Both the position numbers and the translations under genes were made by a program. A stretch of DNA of 64,000 nucleotides, taken from contig CAVVFJ010000008.1 of the NCBI GenBank assembly GCA_963747425.1, forward strand, positions 620,001 to 684,000. Direction: 5' to 3'. Source of the stretch: DASUPK01 sp963747425 (GTDB lineage: Bacteria; Actinomycetota; Thermoleophilia; Solirubrobacterales; 70-9). This document shows positions 16,849 through 24,311 of the stretch, piece by piece. Under the pieces are notes generated by a model. That model was given only the letters and a program-made list of their open reading frames with translations. It searched no databases and was not told the origin of the DNA. Position 1 is the first letter of the stretch. Each line of letters starts with the position of its first letter.

Positions 16849-17232
16849 CTAGGCCGTCGCTTCCTCGACCAGGTTTCCGGCCTCGTCGAAGACCATCACC
16901 GGGCGAATCTCCACCGAGCCGACCTGCGAGCCCGGGATCTTGGCCGCCCACTCGATCGCCTCGTCGAGGTCCTTGACGTCGAGGACGTAGAAGCCGCCGA
17001 GCTGCTCCTTGGTCTCCGCGAAGGGGCCGTCGGTGACGTCGCGCTCACCGTCGCGAACGCGGACGGTGGTCGCGGTGGCGGTGGGGTAGAGGCCATCGCC
17101 GGCAACCAGGACGCCCTTCTGCTCCATCTCCTGGCTGAGGGCCCCGTACGCCTGGCTCATCTGCTCCTGCTGCTCGGGAGTCGCGCTTTCGCGCTGGCTC
17201 TCGTCGCCGTAGATCGTGAACGCGTACTTCAT
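16849..17232 (-). CDS. DGPF/YCII-domain protein, partner of ECF42 sigma
   Basis: A 127-residue protein of the YCII-related DGPF family. It begins MKYAFTIYGDES and contains VTDGPFAETKEQLGGFYVLD, the DGPF signature, followed by LDEAIEWAAKIPGSQVGSVE. The fold is a ferredoxin-like alpha/beta dimer; biochemical role unknown. The start has a clear ribosome site (AAGGAGA seven bases upstream). It ends with TAG at 16849-16851, and the ECF42 sigma frame continues immediately in the same register, so the pair could be translated by coupling, from a CTG start, or as a readthrough fusion. Confidence 0.88.
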   Translation of the reverse strand: MKYAFTIYGDESQRESATPEQQEQMSQAYGALSQEMEQKGVLVAGDGLYPTATATTVRVRDGERDVTDGPFAETKEQLGGFYVLDVKDLDEAIEWAAKIPGSQVGSVEIRPVMVFDEAGNLVEEATA

Positions 17233-17341
17233 CCGAGATCTCCTTGTTTGGTGCGGCGCGGTTCGCCGCTTCACCCTAACGACGAACGGCGGTGGGCCCG
17301 ATCGACAGCAGGCCTCGCGCACCCCGACATAGACTCGCGGC

Positions 17342-18646
17342 ATGGCTGAAGCCCGGACGATCGTCTTCTTCCCGGAGGGGGCGTTCGGCCCGACCAACAA
17401 CTGCGTGGGCATAGGGGAGGTCCTGAGGCGAGCCGGCCACCGCGTGATCTTCGTGATCGAGGAGTCGTTTGCCGGGACGCTCGAGGAGAAGGGCTTCGAG
17501 GAACGCCTGATGCGTCTGGCGCCGCCGCCGGAGGTCGAGGAGGAGCCCGGCCAGTTCTGGAAGGACTTCATCCGCGAAACGGCTCCGGTCTTCCGCAAGT
17601 CGACCTTCGAGCAGCTTGGCGAGTTCATGGCCCCGACCTGGGAGGCGCTGCTCGACGGCGCGCGCTACGTCGACGAGCGCCTCGTAGAGATCTTCGACGA
17701 GGTCCAGCCCGACGTGATCGTCGAGGACAACGTCTGTGCCTTCCCGGCGATCCCCGCCAGCGGCCGGCCCTGGGTCAGGATCGTCTCCTGCAACCCGCTC
17801 GAGCTCAAGGACGCTGAGCTGCCTCCGCCGTACACAGGGCTGCCGATCGACGACCGCTCCGCCTGGGATGACTACCGCGCCGAGTACCGGCGTGCCATCG
17901 ACGAGATGCAGGCCGGCTTCAGCGAGTTCTGCACCGAGCGCGGCGCGCCGCCGCTCCCCCAGGGGGAGATGATCCACACGTCGGCCTGGCTCAACCTCTA
18001 CCTCTACCCGGGCGAGGTCGACTATCCGCGCTCCCGGCCGCTCGGGCCGAGCTGGTTCAACCTCGAGTCGAGCGTCCGGACGACCGACGCGGAGTGGAAC
18101 CCGCCGCCAGAGCTCGCGGACGGAGATGGAGCCCTGATCTACGTCAGCCTCGGCTCGCTTGGCTCAGGCGACGTCCCGCTGATGAAGAGCCTGGTCGCGG
18201 CGCTCGCGAAGACGCCTCATCGATACGTGGTGTCGAAGGGCCCTCAGCACACGGAGTACGAGCTCGCCGACAACATGGTCGGGGAGGAGTTCCTGCCGCA
18301 GGTCTCTGTCCTGCCGCACGTCGATCTGGTGATCACCCACGGCGGCAACAACACGACCACCGAGTCGCTGCACTTCGGCAAGCCGATGATCCTGCTTCCG
18401 ATCTTCTGGGACCAGCACGACAACGCGCAGCGAATCGACGAGACCGGGTTCGGCGCCCGGTTGCCGACCTACTCGTTCGAGGACGGCGATCTGTCCGGGG
18501 CCATCGATCGGCTGCTCGCCGACCGCGAGCTCCACGGGCGCTTGGCCGGGGTGGCGAACCGGCTTCAGGCGAACGCAGGCAACGAGCGCGCCGCCGAGCT
18601 GATCGAGCAGGTGGCCGCGACGGCCGAGCCCGCTTCCACCGGCTAG
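17342..18646 (+). CDS. GT1-family glycosyltransferase (UDP-glycosyltransferase/MGT type)
   Basis: A 434-residue GT-B fold enzyme that transfers a sugar from a nucleotide donor to a small acceptor. The N-terminal acceptor domain begins TIVFFPEGAFGPTNNCVGIG. The C-terminal donor domain shows IYVSLGSLGSGDVPLMKSLV, then LPHVDLVITHGGNNTTTESL and PMILLPIFWDQHDNAQRIDE, the HGG...PxxxDQ...N pattern of MGT-type enzymes. No signal peptide or membrane helix. The acceptor (macrolide, terpenoid or lipid) cannot be predicted. The SRP RNA gene starts 10 bases after the stop. Confidence 0.87.
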   Translation: MAEARTIVFFPEGAFGPTNNCVGIGEVLRRAGHRVIFVIEESFAGTLEEKGFEERLMRLAPPPEVEEEPGQFWKDFIRETAPVFRKSTFEQLGEFMAPTWEALLDGARYVDERLVEIFDEVQPDVIVEDNVCAFPAIPASGRPWVRIVSCNPLELKDAELPPPYTGLPIDDRSAWDDYRAEYRRAIDEMQAGFSEFCTERGAPPLPQGEMIHTSAWLNLYLYPGEVDYPRSRPLGPSWFNLESSVRTTDAEWNPPPELADGDGALIYVSLGSLGSGDVPLMKSLVAALAKTPHRYVVSKGPQHTEYELADNMVGEEFLPQVSVLPHVDLVITHGGNNTTTESLHFGKPMILLPIFWDQHDNAQRIDETGFGARLPTYSFEDGDLSGAIDRLLADRELHGRLAGVANRLQANAGNERAAELIEQVAATAEPASTG

Positions 18647-18656
18647 CATCAGCGAC

Positions 18657-18928
18657 GGACCGTGCTAGGCGGGGAATTAGCGGTGCCCTGTAGTCCGCAA
18701 CCCGCTCAAGCGGAGCTGAATTCCCGAACGAGGGACCGGCCCTCGGGGCCGGGCCGCCGCAGGCGGCGTTGACGGCCAGGTCCTGCGCAGTGTCGGCCTG
18801 CGAACCAGGTCAGGTCCGGAAGGAAGCAGCCTTAAGCGGACGCCGACATGTGATGCAGGCAAGCCTGGCCCGAGCCAATCGCAGCGGACACGCCCGGGAG
18901 CCTCGTCTCGAGGACGGGTGCACGGTCC
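18657..18928 (+). ncRNA. ffs: Signal recognition particle RNA, large bacterial type
   Basis: About 272 bases, close to the length of Bacillus scRNA. The 5' end GGACCGTGC pairs with GCACGGTCC at the 3' end. The Alu-domain segment GGTGCCCTGTAGTCCGCAAC and the loop GCTCAAGCGGAGCTGAATTC follow. The S-domain hallmark is CAGGTCCGGAAGGAAGCAGC at 18811-18830 with its GGAA tetraloop, preceded by GGTCCTGCGCA. The RNA binds Ffh to target nascent membrane and secreted proteins. It precedes dnaX-ebfC-recR, as in Bacillus, though separated here by several kilobases. Confidence 0.93.
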
Positions 18929-18966
18929 ATTTTCAAAACGGCGGGCCGGAGCGGTAGGTTGCAGGC

Positions 18967-19338
18967 ATGCGGGGACGACGACCGTTCATTGCGCTCGTTT
19001 GCGCTGTGGCGTCGCCGCTCGTCCTGGCTGCGGTCGCCCACGCCGACCGGGCGCCCACGGCGAAGCAGCACCGCCAGATCGCCAAGGTGGCGGAGCTGCC
19101 TCCCCGATGCGCCGCGGTCCGGATCTCCACGGTCACCAAGAAGCCGAAGTGGGCTTCGGTTTCCTGGAGGCCGGGCGGCGCGAAGTGCAAGCCCTTTGCC
19201 GCGGACGGCGTCGAGGTGGTGAAGAAGAAGAAGGGCCGCTGGCGATTCATCACGGCCGGCAGCAGCTTCGACTGCGGTCCCCTCTACGAGCTGGTTCCGC
19301 TGGCGATCGTCCGGGACCTCGGCATCAGCTGCATCTGA
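18967..19338 (+). CDS. Small secreted cysteine-containing protein, unknown
   Basis: A 123-residue protein with a clear signal peptide (residues 1-26, ending AAVAHA). The mature part of about 97 residues has four cysteines (PPRCAAVRI, GAKCKPF, SFDCGPL, GISCI) that could form two disulfides, and the basic run VEVVKKKKGRWRFITAG. It resembles no family I can name. The last third is duplicated as a decayed fragment at 20461-20575. It follows the SRP RNA by 38 bases and is convergent with the YHYH lipoprotein gene. Confidence 0.6.
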   Translation: MRGRRPFIALVCAVASPLVLAAVAHADRAPTAKQHRQIAKVAELPPRCAAVRISTVTKKPKWASVSWRPGGAKCKPFAADGVEVVKKKKGRWRFITAGSSFDCGPLYELVPLAIVRDLGISCI

Positions 19339-19345
19339 TCTCCGG

Positions 19346-20353
19346 CTAGGGAGGGCCGCCGCCTCCCAAGGGCGGCCCGGCGCCGGCGTCCGGGGCACCG
19401 AGGGCGAGCCCGTCGGCGGAGGTGATCGCCGTGCCCCGGTAGCAGGCGACCAGGTAGGGGAAGTCGAGGGTCGCGTCGTAGTGGTAGGTCTCGACCTGGC
19501 TGCCGTCCCTGTCCACCGTGCTGGTCCGGCCATGGCAAACGTCGAGGTCCGCGCTCGAGAGCATGGTCCCGCTCGAGTCCCACTCGACATAGATGCCGAA
19601 GCCGTCGAGCGCCCAGCCGACCAGCTCCGAGGAGTCGGGCGCGCCACCGGTGTCGCTCAGCTCTGCGATGCAATCGGACAGCGAGTGGTAGTGGTACTGG
19701 CCGGTCATCTCCGGGTGGGCGTCGCAGCGATCCTGCGTCTCCCAGGCGACCGCGTCGCGACCGCCGGCGTCGAACGCGCTGAAGATGGGGATTCCGGTCT
19801 TCGCCACTCCGATCGTGCCGCCCACGCAGCTGGGCTTCGATTCCACGGTCGGGTTCGACGGCAGCGACGCCTCGAGCGCATAGCTCGAGATCGAGTTCGG
19901 GTTGCGGTCGTACTGGTATGCCGGATCGCCGGCCTGGACAGGGAAGACGCCCGAGGGATCCGGCGGGAGGCCGTTGCCCGACAGCTTGCGGTCCGCGCCG
20001 GAGACCTTCTCCGAGAACTTCGAGTCCCACTTGACCTTGCCCTCGACCGCGACCTTCTTGGTCAGGTCGTAGGTCTTGCCGTCGGAGCTGAACCAGGGAC
20101 CCATGACGTCGGCACCGCCGCCGTTGAAGTTGGTGATGCACGAGTACACGTAGCCCTTCTTGGGCCCGTCGGTGACGTATTTGTCGGTGCCGACGGGAAG
20201 CGCGTGGACGTTGACCGGCGTGGCCGTCGGCGGGGCGCTGCCGCCGGTTGCGGTCGCGGAGGTGTCGCCGTCGCTCGAAGAGCCGCCGCAGCCGGCGAGC
20301 AAGACGAGGCCCGCGAGCGCGCTCGCGGCAGGCGCGACTCTCCTCCTACGCAC
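19346..20353 (-). CDS. YHYH-domain lipoprotein
   Basis: A protein of about 335 residues with a lipobox-type N-terminus (ALAGLVLLAGCGGSSSDGDT), so probably a membrane-attached lipoprotein. The YHYH domain follows: GTIGVAKTGIPIFSAFDAGG, DRCDAHPEMTGQYHYHSLSD, and ELVGWALDGFGIYVEW, matching the conserved HYH and alcohol/DG-containing segments of that family. The fold is secreted and its role unknown. The start is a GTG at 20353 or 20362; the open frame extends further but upstream sequence belongs to a TfoX-like gene fragment. The C-terminus is Gly/Pro-rich and overlaps a hairpin. Confidence 0.78.
   Translation of the reverse strand: MRRRRVAPAASALAGLVLLAGCGGSSSDGDTSATATGGSAPPTATPVNVHALPVGTDKYVTDGPKKGYVYSCITNFNGGGADVMGPWFSSDGKTYDLTKKVAVEGKVKWDSKFSEKVSGADRKLSGNGLPPDPSGVFPVQAGDPAYQYDRNPNSISSYALEASLPSNPTVESKPSCVGGTIGVAKTGIPIFSAFDAGGRDAVAWETQDRCDAHPEMTGQYHYHSLSDCIAELSDTGGAPDSSELVGWALDGFGIYVEWDSSGTMLSSADLDVCHGRTSTVDRDGSQVETYHYDATLDFPYLVACYRGTAITSADGLALGAPDAGAGPPLGGGGPP
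19353..19378. terminator. Hairpin between convergent genes
   Basis: GGGCCGCC (19353-19360) pairs with GGCGGCCC (19371-19378) across a ten-base loop. It lies 15 bases past the stop of the small secreted protein gene and inside the last codons of the convergent YHYH gene. It could end transcription of the former, although GC-rich coding sequence forms such stems by chance. Confidence 0.4.
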
Positions 20354-20367
20354 GATTTCCACCCTAT

Positions 20368-20460
20368 CTAGGACTTCGGCGGGAGCGAGGAGGCGAAGCC
20401 CGCGCCCGCGTCGACCCATTCGGCCAGGCCGGCGTCGTCAGACGTCCGCCCGGGCGCGAC
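20368..20460 (-). pseudogene. Fragment: C-terminus of a TfoX-like gene
   Basis: Thirty codons plus TAG on the minus strand read GRTSDDAGLAEWVDAGAGFA followed by SSLPPKS, closely matching the C-terminus of the TfoX-like protein at 23947-24277 (ERTSEDGGLSEWVEAGADYA, then ASLPAK). Nothing upstream continues the gene; it stops at 20460 exactly where a fragment of another gene begins. It is a broken remnant or an assembly junction. Confidence 0.75.
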
Positions 20461-20575
20461 GTCGAGGTGGTGAAGAAGAAGAAGGGCCGCTGGCGATTCA
20501 TCACGGCCGGCAGCTGACTGCGGCCCCTCACGAGCGGTCCGCTGGCGATCCGGACCTCGGCATCAGCTGCATCTG
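20461..20575 (+). pseudogene. Fragment: 3' third of the small secreted protein gene
   Basis: Bases 20461-20514 are identical to 19210-19263 (54 bases), and the rest follows 19264-19337 with several small deletions (net 13 bases shorter) and few substitutions. It keeps the coding region for VEVVKKKKGRWRFITAG but then shifts frame. The remaining 120 bases up to the next gene hold no feature I can support except a probable promoter and the ribosome site GGGAGGAAACA. Confidence 0.8.
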
Positions 20576-20695
20576 CCCGACGCGAAGCCGGTCGATGTTC
20601 AGTAGTTCTCCGGACTGACTTCACTCAGAAGTAGGGTTGACCGTCGCCTCGGGCGGCGTCGAGAATGCCGCGTCCACTTACCGAGGGAGGAAACA

Positions 20696-21309
20696 TTGAA
20701 GTTGCGACGGTCGTTTCGCAGGGGGCTTCTCGCCGGCCTGCTGGGCAGCGTGATGCTGGTGGTGGCGGTGCCGGCGGCGAATGCGGCCGATTTCTGGGAT
20801 AGGCCGAGTCAGGATTTCGGCAACCAGAACGCGGGAACCACGAGCGATCCGCTCCAGTTCGTGCTCGAGGCCACCTGCGACGCCAACTCGGGCTCTCCGA
20901 GTTTCACTTGCACCTCCCCACCAGGCGGTGTCCACCAGTTCGGGGCCATCACCGTGACGGGACCGTTCGCGTTCGTTCCGAACACCGACGTCTGCAACGC
21001 CCGCGGCGGAGTGCTGAGCACGCCCACGGCCACCCAGCCCATCGATGTCTGCACCCTCCAGCTCGCCTTCAAGCCGACCTCGGGCGGCGTCGTGAACGGC
21101 AGCCTGAGCACCACGACCAGCCCGGCCGGAACCCCCCTCAGCGTGGCCCTGAAGGGCACCGGTATTGCCACGGGTAAGGGACGGGCAATGGCAATGGTGC
21201 GGGAACCACTCCGGGCCAGACCGGCAAGAAGAAGTGCAAGAAGAAGGGGAAGAAGCACTCGGCCTCCGCGGCCAAGAAGAAGAAGTGCAAGAAGAAGAAG
21301 AAGAAGTAG
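20696..21309 (+). CDS. Secreted choice-of-anchor-D-like protein with KKCKKK tail, one frameshift
   Basis: A TTG start with GGGAGG five bases upstream opens a protein of about 204 residues. Residues 1-30 are a signal peptide ending PAANA. The body is one Ig-like beta domain of the choice-of-anchor D/ASH type (DFGNQNAGTTSDPLQFVLEA, then LQLAFKPTSGGVVNGSLSTT and LSVALKGTGIATG). A one-base deletion near 21178-21181 shifts the frame; restoring it gives a Gly/Asn linker and a tail with GKKKCKKKGKKHSASAAKKK and CKKKKKK ending in TAG at 21307. Lys codons are almost all AAG. A GTG of the next gene overlaps the TAG by one base. Confidence 0.7.
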
Positions 21310-23146
21310 TGCCGCGGCGCGGAGCCGGCCTCGCCGCTGGTCGTCGTCACGGCCTTGACCGGCCTCTTCGCCTTCGCCGGCTCCGCAGCCGCCGCCACCC
21401 CGACGGTGACCGAGTTCAGCACGGGCCTTGACAGTGACGCACGGATCGAGGGGATCACCGCGGCCTCGGACGGGAAGCTCTGGTTCGCCGACCAGGGCAA
21501 CCTCACCGCCGGCTCGATCAACCCGTTCAACCAGATCATCGAGCGAGATTCCCCGGAGCGGACTTCTTCAAGATCGTCGGCATGACCAACGGCTCCGATG
21601 GGAACGTCTACTACGCGCGCACCGAGGAACAGAACTCGGTCGGCGGGATCATCCCGGCGACCGGCGCCTTTCGCAATACGTATCTCGGCGGCGGCAATGT
21701 GGCCTGGCCGTTCATCCCGGTGACGGGCCCCGAGGGGAACATCTGGACGACGGAGCCGCGCGACCCTGCGACGACGACCGGCAACGACAAGCGTCGGCGT
21801 CGCGACCCCCCGCGTCGACACCAGCCTGGCCGCTCCCGGATGGCGGCCCGATCCTCTTCCTCGAGCCCGACGCTGACGGGTAACGCCGACCCGCAGGGGA
21901 TCGCCGCCGGCCCGACTGACACGAGCAACAACCCCGACGAGGCGCCTCTGGGTGGCCGAGTTCACCGCGAACAAGATCGCGCGGCTGCACACCGGTGTTC
22001 ACCGCCGGTGGCGAGGGAGCGGTGCTCACCGAGTACACCGGGCTGAGCAGCCGGCGCCCACCCTGACGGGCATCGCGCTGGGCCCCGATGGCAACATCTG
22101 GTTCTCGGAGTACGACGCCGGGAAGGTCGGCAGGCTGATCCCGCCGTCGACCCTGCGGGGCTCCCCGGACATCGACGAGTTTCCCATTCCGCACCCCGGC
22201 TCCCAACCCGTGGGGAATCGCGGCGGGGCCCGACGGAAATCTCTGGATCGCCGAATCCAGCACCGGCAAGATCGCGCGGATGACGACGTGGCGGCGTGGT
22301 CACCGGCGAGTTCCCGACGCAGAACGGCTCCCCGCTCTTCATCACCGCGGGGGCCGACGGGAACATGTGGTTCAGCGAGGGCAACGAAAACACCGTCGGG
22401 CGCATCACCACAGGCCTCGACCGGCCCGCCTTCAGGAACACGAGCGCGATCTCGATCCCGCTCATCGGGCGCACCCGACACGCCGGCTTCGATCAACGTC
22501 TCGGGCCGGCAGGGGACGATCACCGACGTCAACGTCCGACTGACCGGGATCAGCCACACCTTCCCGGACGACCTCGACGTGATCCTCGAGAGCCCGAGCG
22601 GCCGAACGGCGCTGATCATGTCCGACGTCGGCTCGGCCGTCGGATCGAGGATCGAGACCCATGGCGGGACGAAGCGCTCCTACCCGGCGGATGGGATCAC
22701 ACTGACGCTCGATGATCAGGCCGCCCGCTCGCTCTCGGACACGAACCGGCTCATCTCGGGGTTCTACAAGCCGACGAACGTCACCGACTCGGACGAGGGC
22801 ACCACGGAGGGGTTCGCACCCGGGCCGTTCAGCACCGTCGTTCCCCAGCGCGCTCAGCACCTTCAACGGGCAGAGCGCGAACGGGACCTGGAAGCTCTGG
22901 GTCGACGACGACGATCTGAACGCGAAGGACACCGCGGGCAAGGTCTACGGCGGCTGGGGTCTCGACATCCGCACCACCGGCCCGCCGGCACAGCCGACCC
23001 CGCCGGCGCAGCCGTCCCCGCAGGGCACCCCGCCGGCCACGAACACGTTGGTCCAGGCGCCCGCCAAGAAGTGCAAGAAGAAGAAGAAGAAGGGCAAGAA
23101 GGCGGCGGCCGTCGCCAAGAAGAAGTGCAAAAAGAAAAGGAAGTGA
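21309..23146 (+). pseudogene. Vgb-like propeller plus P-domain secreted protein, about twelve frameshifts
   Basis: Coding sequence in changing frames. A GTG at 21309 opens VPRRGAGLAA; after a slip near 21340 the signal peptide continues LTGLFAFAGSAAAA. Then come streptogramin-lyase-like repeats: SDGKLWFADQGN, GSDGNVYYART, GPEGNIWTTE, GPDGNIWFSEYDAGKVGRL, GPDGNLWIAESSTGKIARM and GADGNMWFSEGNENTVGRI. A proprotein-convertase P-domain follows (TITDVNVRLTGISHTFPDDL, LESPSGRTALIMSDVG, NGTWKLWVDDDDLNAKDTAG), then a Pro/Gln linker and a tail KKCKKKKKKGKKAAAVAKKK ending CKKKRK. Slips fall near 21340, 21556, 21790, 21836, 21880, 21946, 21994, 22058, 22208, 22290, 22468 and 22845. No internal stop lies within a correct segment, so sequence error is more likely than long-term decay. 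Confidence 0.7.
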
Positions 23147-23148
23147 CC

Positions 23149-23930
23149 ATGCTCCGCCGTCGCCTCGCGCTCATCGTCGCGTTCGCCTTCGCCGCCATCG
23201 TCCTTCCCGGCGTCCGCGTCCGCGGACAAACGGACGTTCATCAACACCGAAGACCTCGCTCCCTCGGGCTCCGCAGCACTATCGGGCCCGGCAACCTCAT
23301 ACCCCTCGACCATCACGGTCTCGGGCGTTCCGGGAACGGTGACCAAGGCGACCGTGACAGTGGTCGACCTTGACTCCGCCAGCGGAGATGACATCGACAT
23401 GGCGATCACGGGGCCGAACGGGAAGACGGTGATGCTGATGTCGGACGCGTGCGGGGAAAACCCCAACACCTTGCTCAACGAGGACTGGACCTTCGACGAC
23501 GCCGCCCCGACCTTCCTCTCCGACAACGGCCCCTGCGCCCACAACCAGACCGCCAGCTTCAGGCCCTCGAACTTCGGGGACCCCGGGCTCGACGACCTGA
23601 GCGCCCCGCCGCTCGGGGCGCCGAACGGCCCGGCGCCGCCATACCTGAACGCTCTCTCCTTCCTGGCCGGCGGCTCCCCGAACGGCACCTGGAAGCTGTT
23701 CTTGCTGGATGACAACGACACCGGCTTTGTCGGATTCGGCACCCGCGCCTGGGCGCTCACCCTGGACGTCAAGCCCCCGGTGAAACCTCCGGCGACGCAG
23801 GGCAACCCGCCCGCGACCCCGGTCGCCACCGCGGTCGCCACCCCGGTCCAGGCGCCCGTCAAGAAGAAGTGCAAGAAGAAGAAAAGGAAAGCGGCGACCG
23901 CCGAAGAAGTGCAAGAAGAAGAAGAAGTAG
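23149..23930 (+). CDS. Secreted P-domain protein with lysine/cysteine tail, two frameshifts
   Basis: An ATG two bases after the previous stop opens MLRRRLALIVAFAFAAIVLP, a signal peptide. After a slip near 23205 the frame reads SASADKRTFINTEDLAPSGS, then a P/Homo-B-type beta domain: TKATVTVVDLDSASGDDIDM, AITGPNGKTVMLMSDACGEN, and NGTWKLFLLDDNDTGFVGFG. A Pro/Ala/Thr linker leads to KKKCKKKKRKAATA, and after a second slip near 23910 to KKCKKKKK with TAG at 23928. P-domains usually accompany subtilases or occur as calcium-binding modules; no protease domain is present. It overlaps no other gene and probably shares an operon with the preceding two. Confidence 0.72.
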
Positions 23931-23946
23931 CGAGGACTGTTCGCGC

Positions 23947-24277
23947 TTACTTCGCGGGCAGCGACGCCGCGTAGTCGGCGCCGGCCTCGACCCATTCGGA
24001 GAGCCCGCCGTCCTCAGACGTCCGCTCGGCTGCGACGAAGATCCATCCCTTCATCGGCCGCCCGGTGAAGTCGAACTCCCGCACCCCGTCCTCCCCCAGC
24101 GCCTTCTCTGCGTCCTCTGGGTCGAGACGGACGATCAGCTCCTCGCCGATCACGCCAACCGACATGTTGCCCGCGATCATGAATCCGACACCGCCGAACA
24201 TCTTGCGCTCTGCTGACTTCGAGCGCGCGCGCGAGCAGATCGCGGACGCGCTCTGCGAGGTCTTCGTCGTAGGCCAC
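23947..24277 (-). CDS. TfoX/Sxy N-terminal-domain protein, one frameshift
   Basis: GTG at 24277 begins VAYDEDLAERVRDLLARALE, the usual start of short TfoX-domain proteins. An extra base near 24213 then shifts the frame, which resumes MFGGVGFMIAGNMSVGVIGE and continues REFDFTGRPMKGWIFVAAER to a C-terminus SLPAK. Total about 110 residues, family-normal. In gamma-proteobacteria TfoX controls competence, but stand-alone actinobacterial copies have no established role. A second, truncated copy of its C-terminus lies at 20368-20460. The upstream end is 34 bases from the dnaX start on the other strand. Confidence 0.78.
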
Positions 24278-24311
24278 GGGCGTCAGCGTAGGCGACGGAT
24301 AGACTCGATCG

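Noticed and set aside
15868..17349. A 493-codon plus-strand frame over the ECF42/DGPF genes
   Set aside because: Shadow of the minus-strand sigma and DGPF genes; composition is arginine/leucine-rich without any motif.
18832..19647. Minus-strand frames over the 3' part of the SRP RNA and the small secreted gene
   Set aside because: The RNA conserved core and the signal peptide of the plus-strand gene explain the sequence; the minus frames have no motifs.
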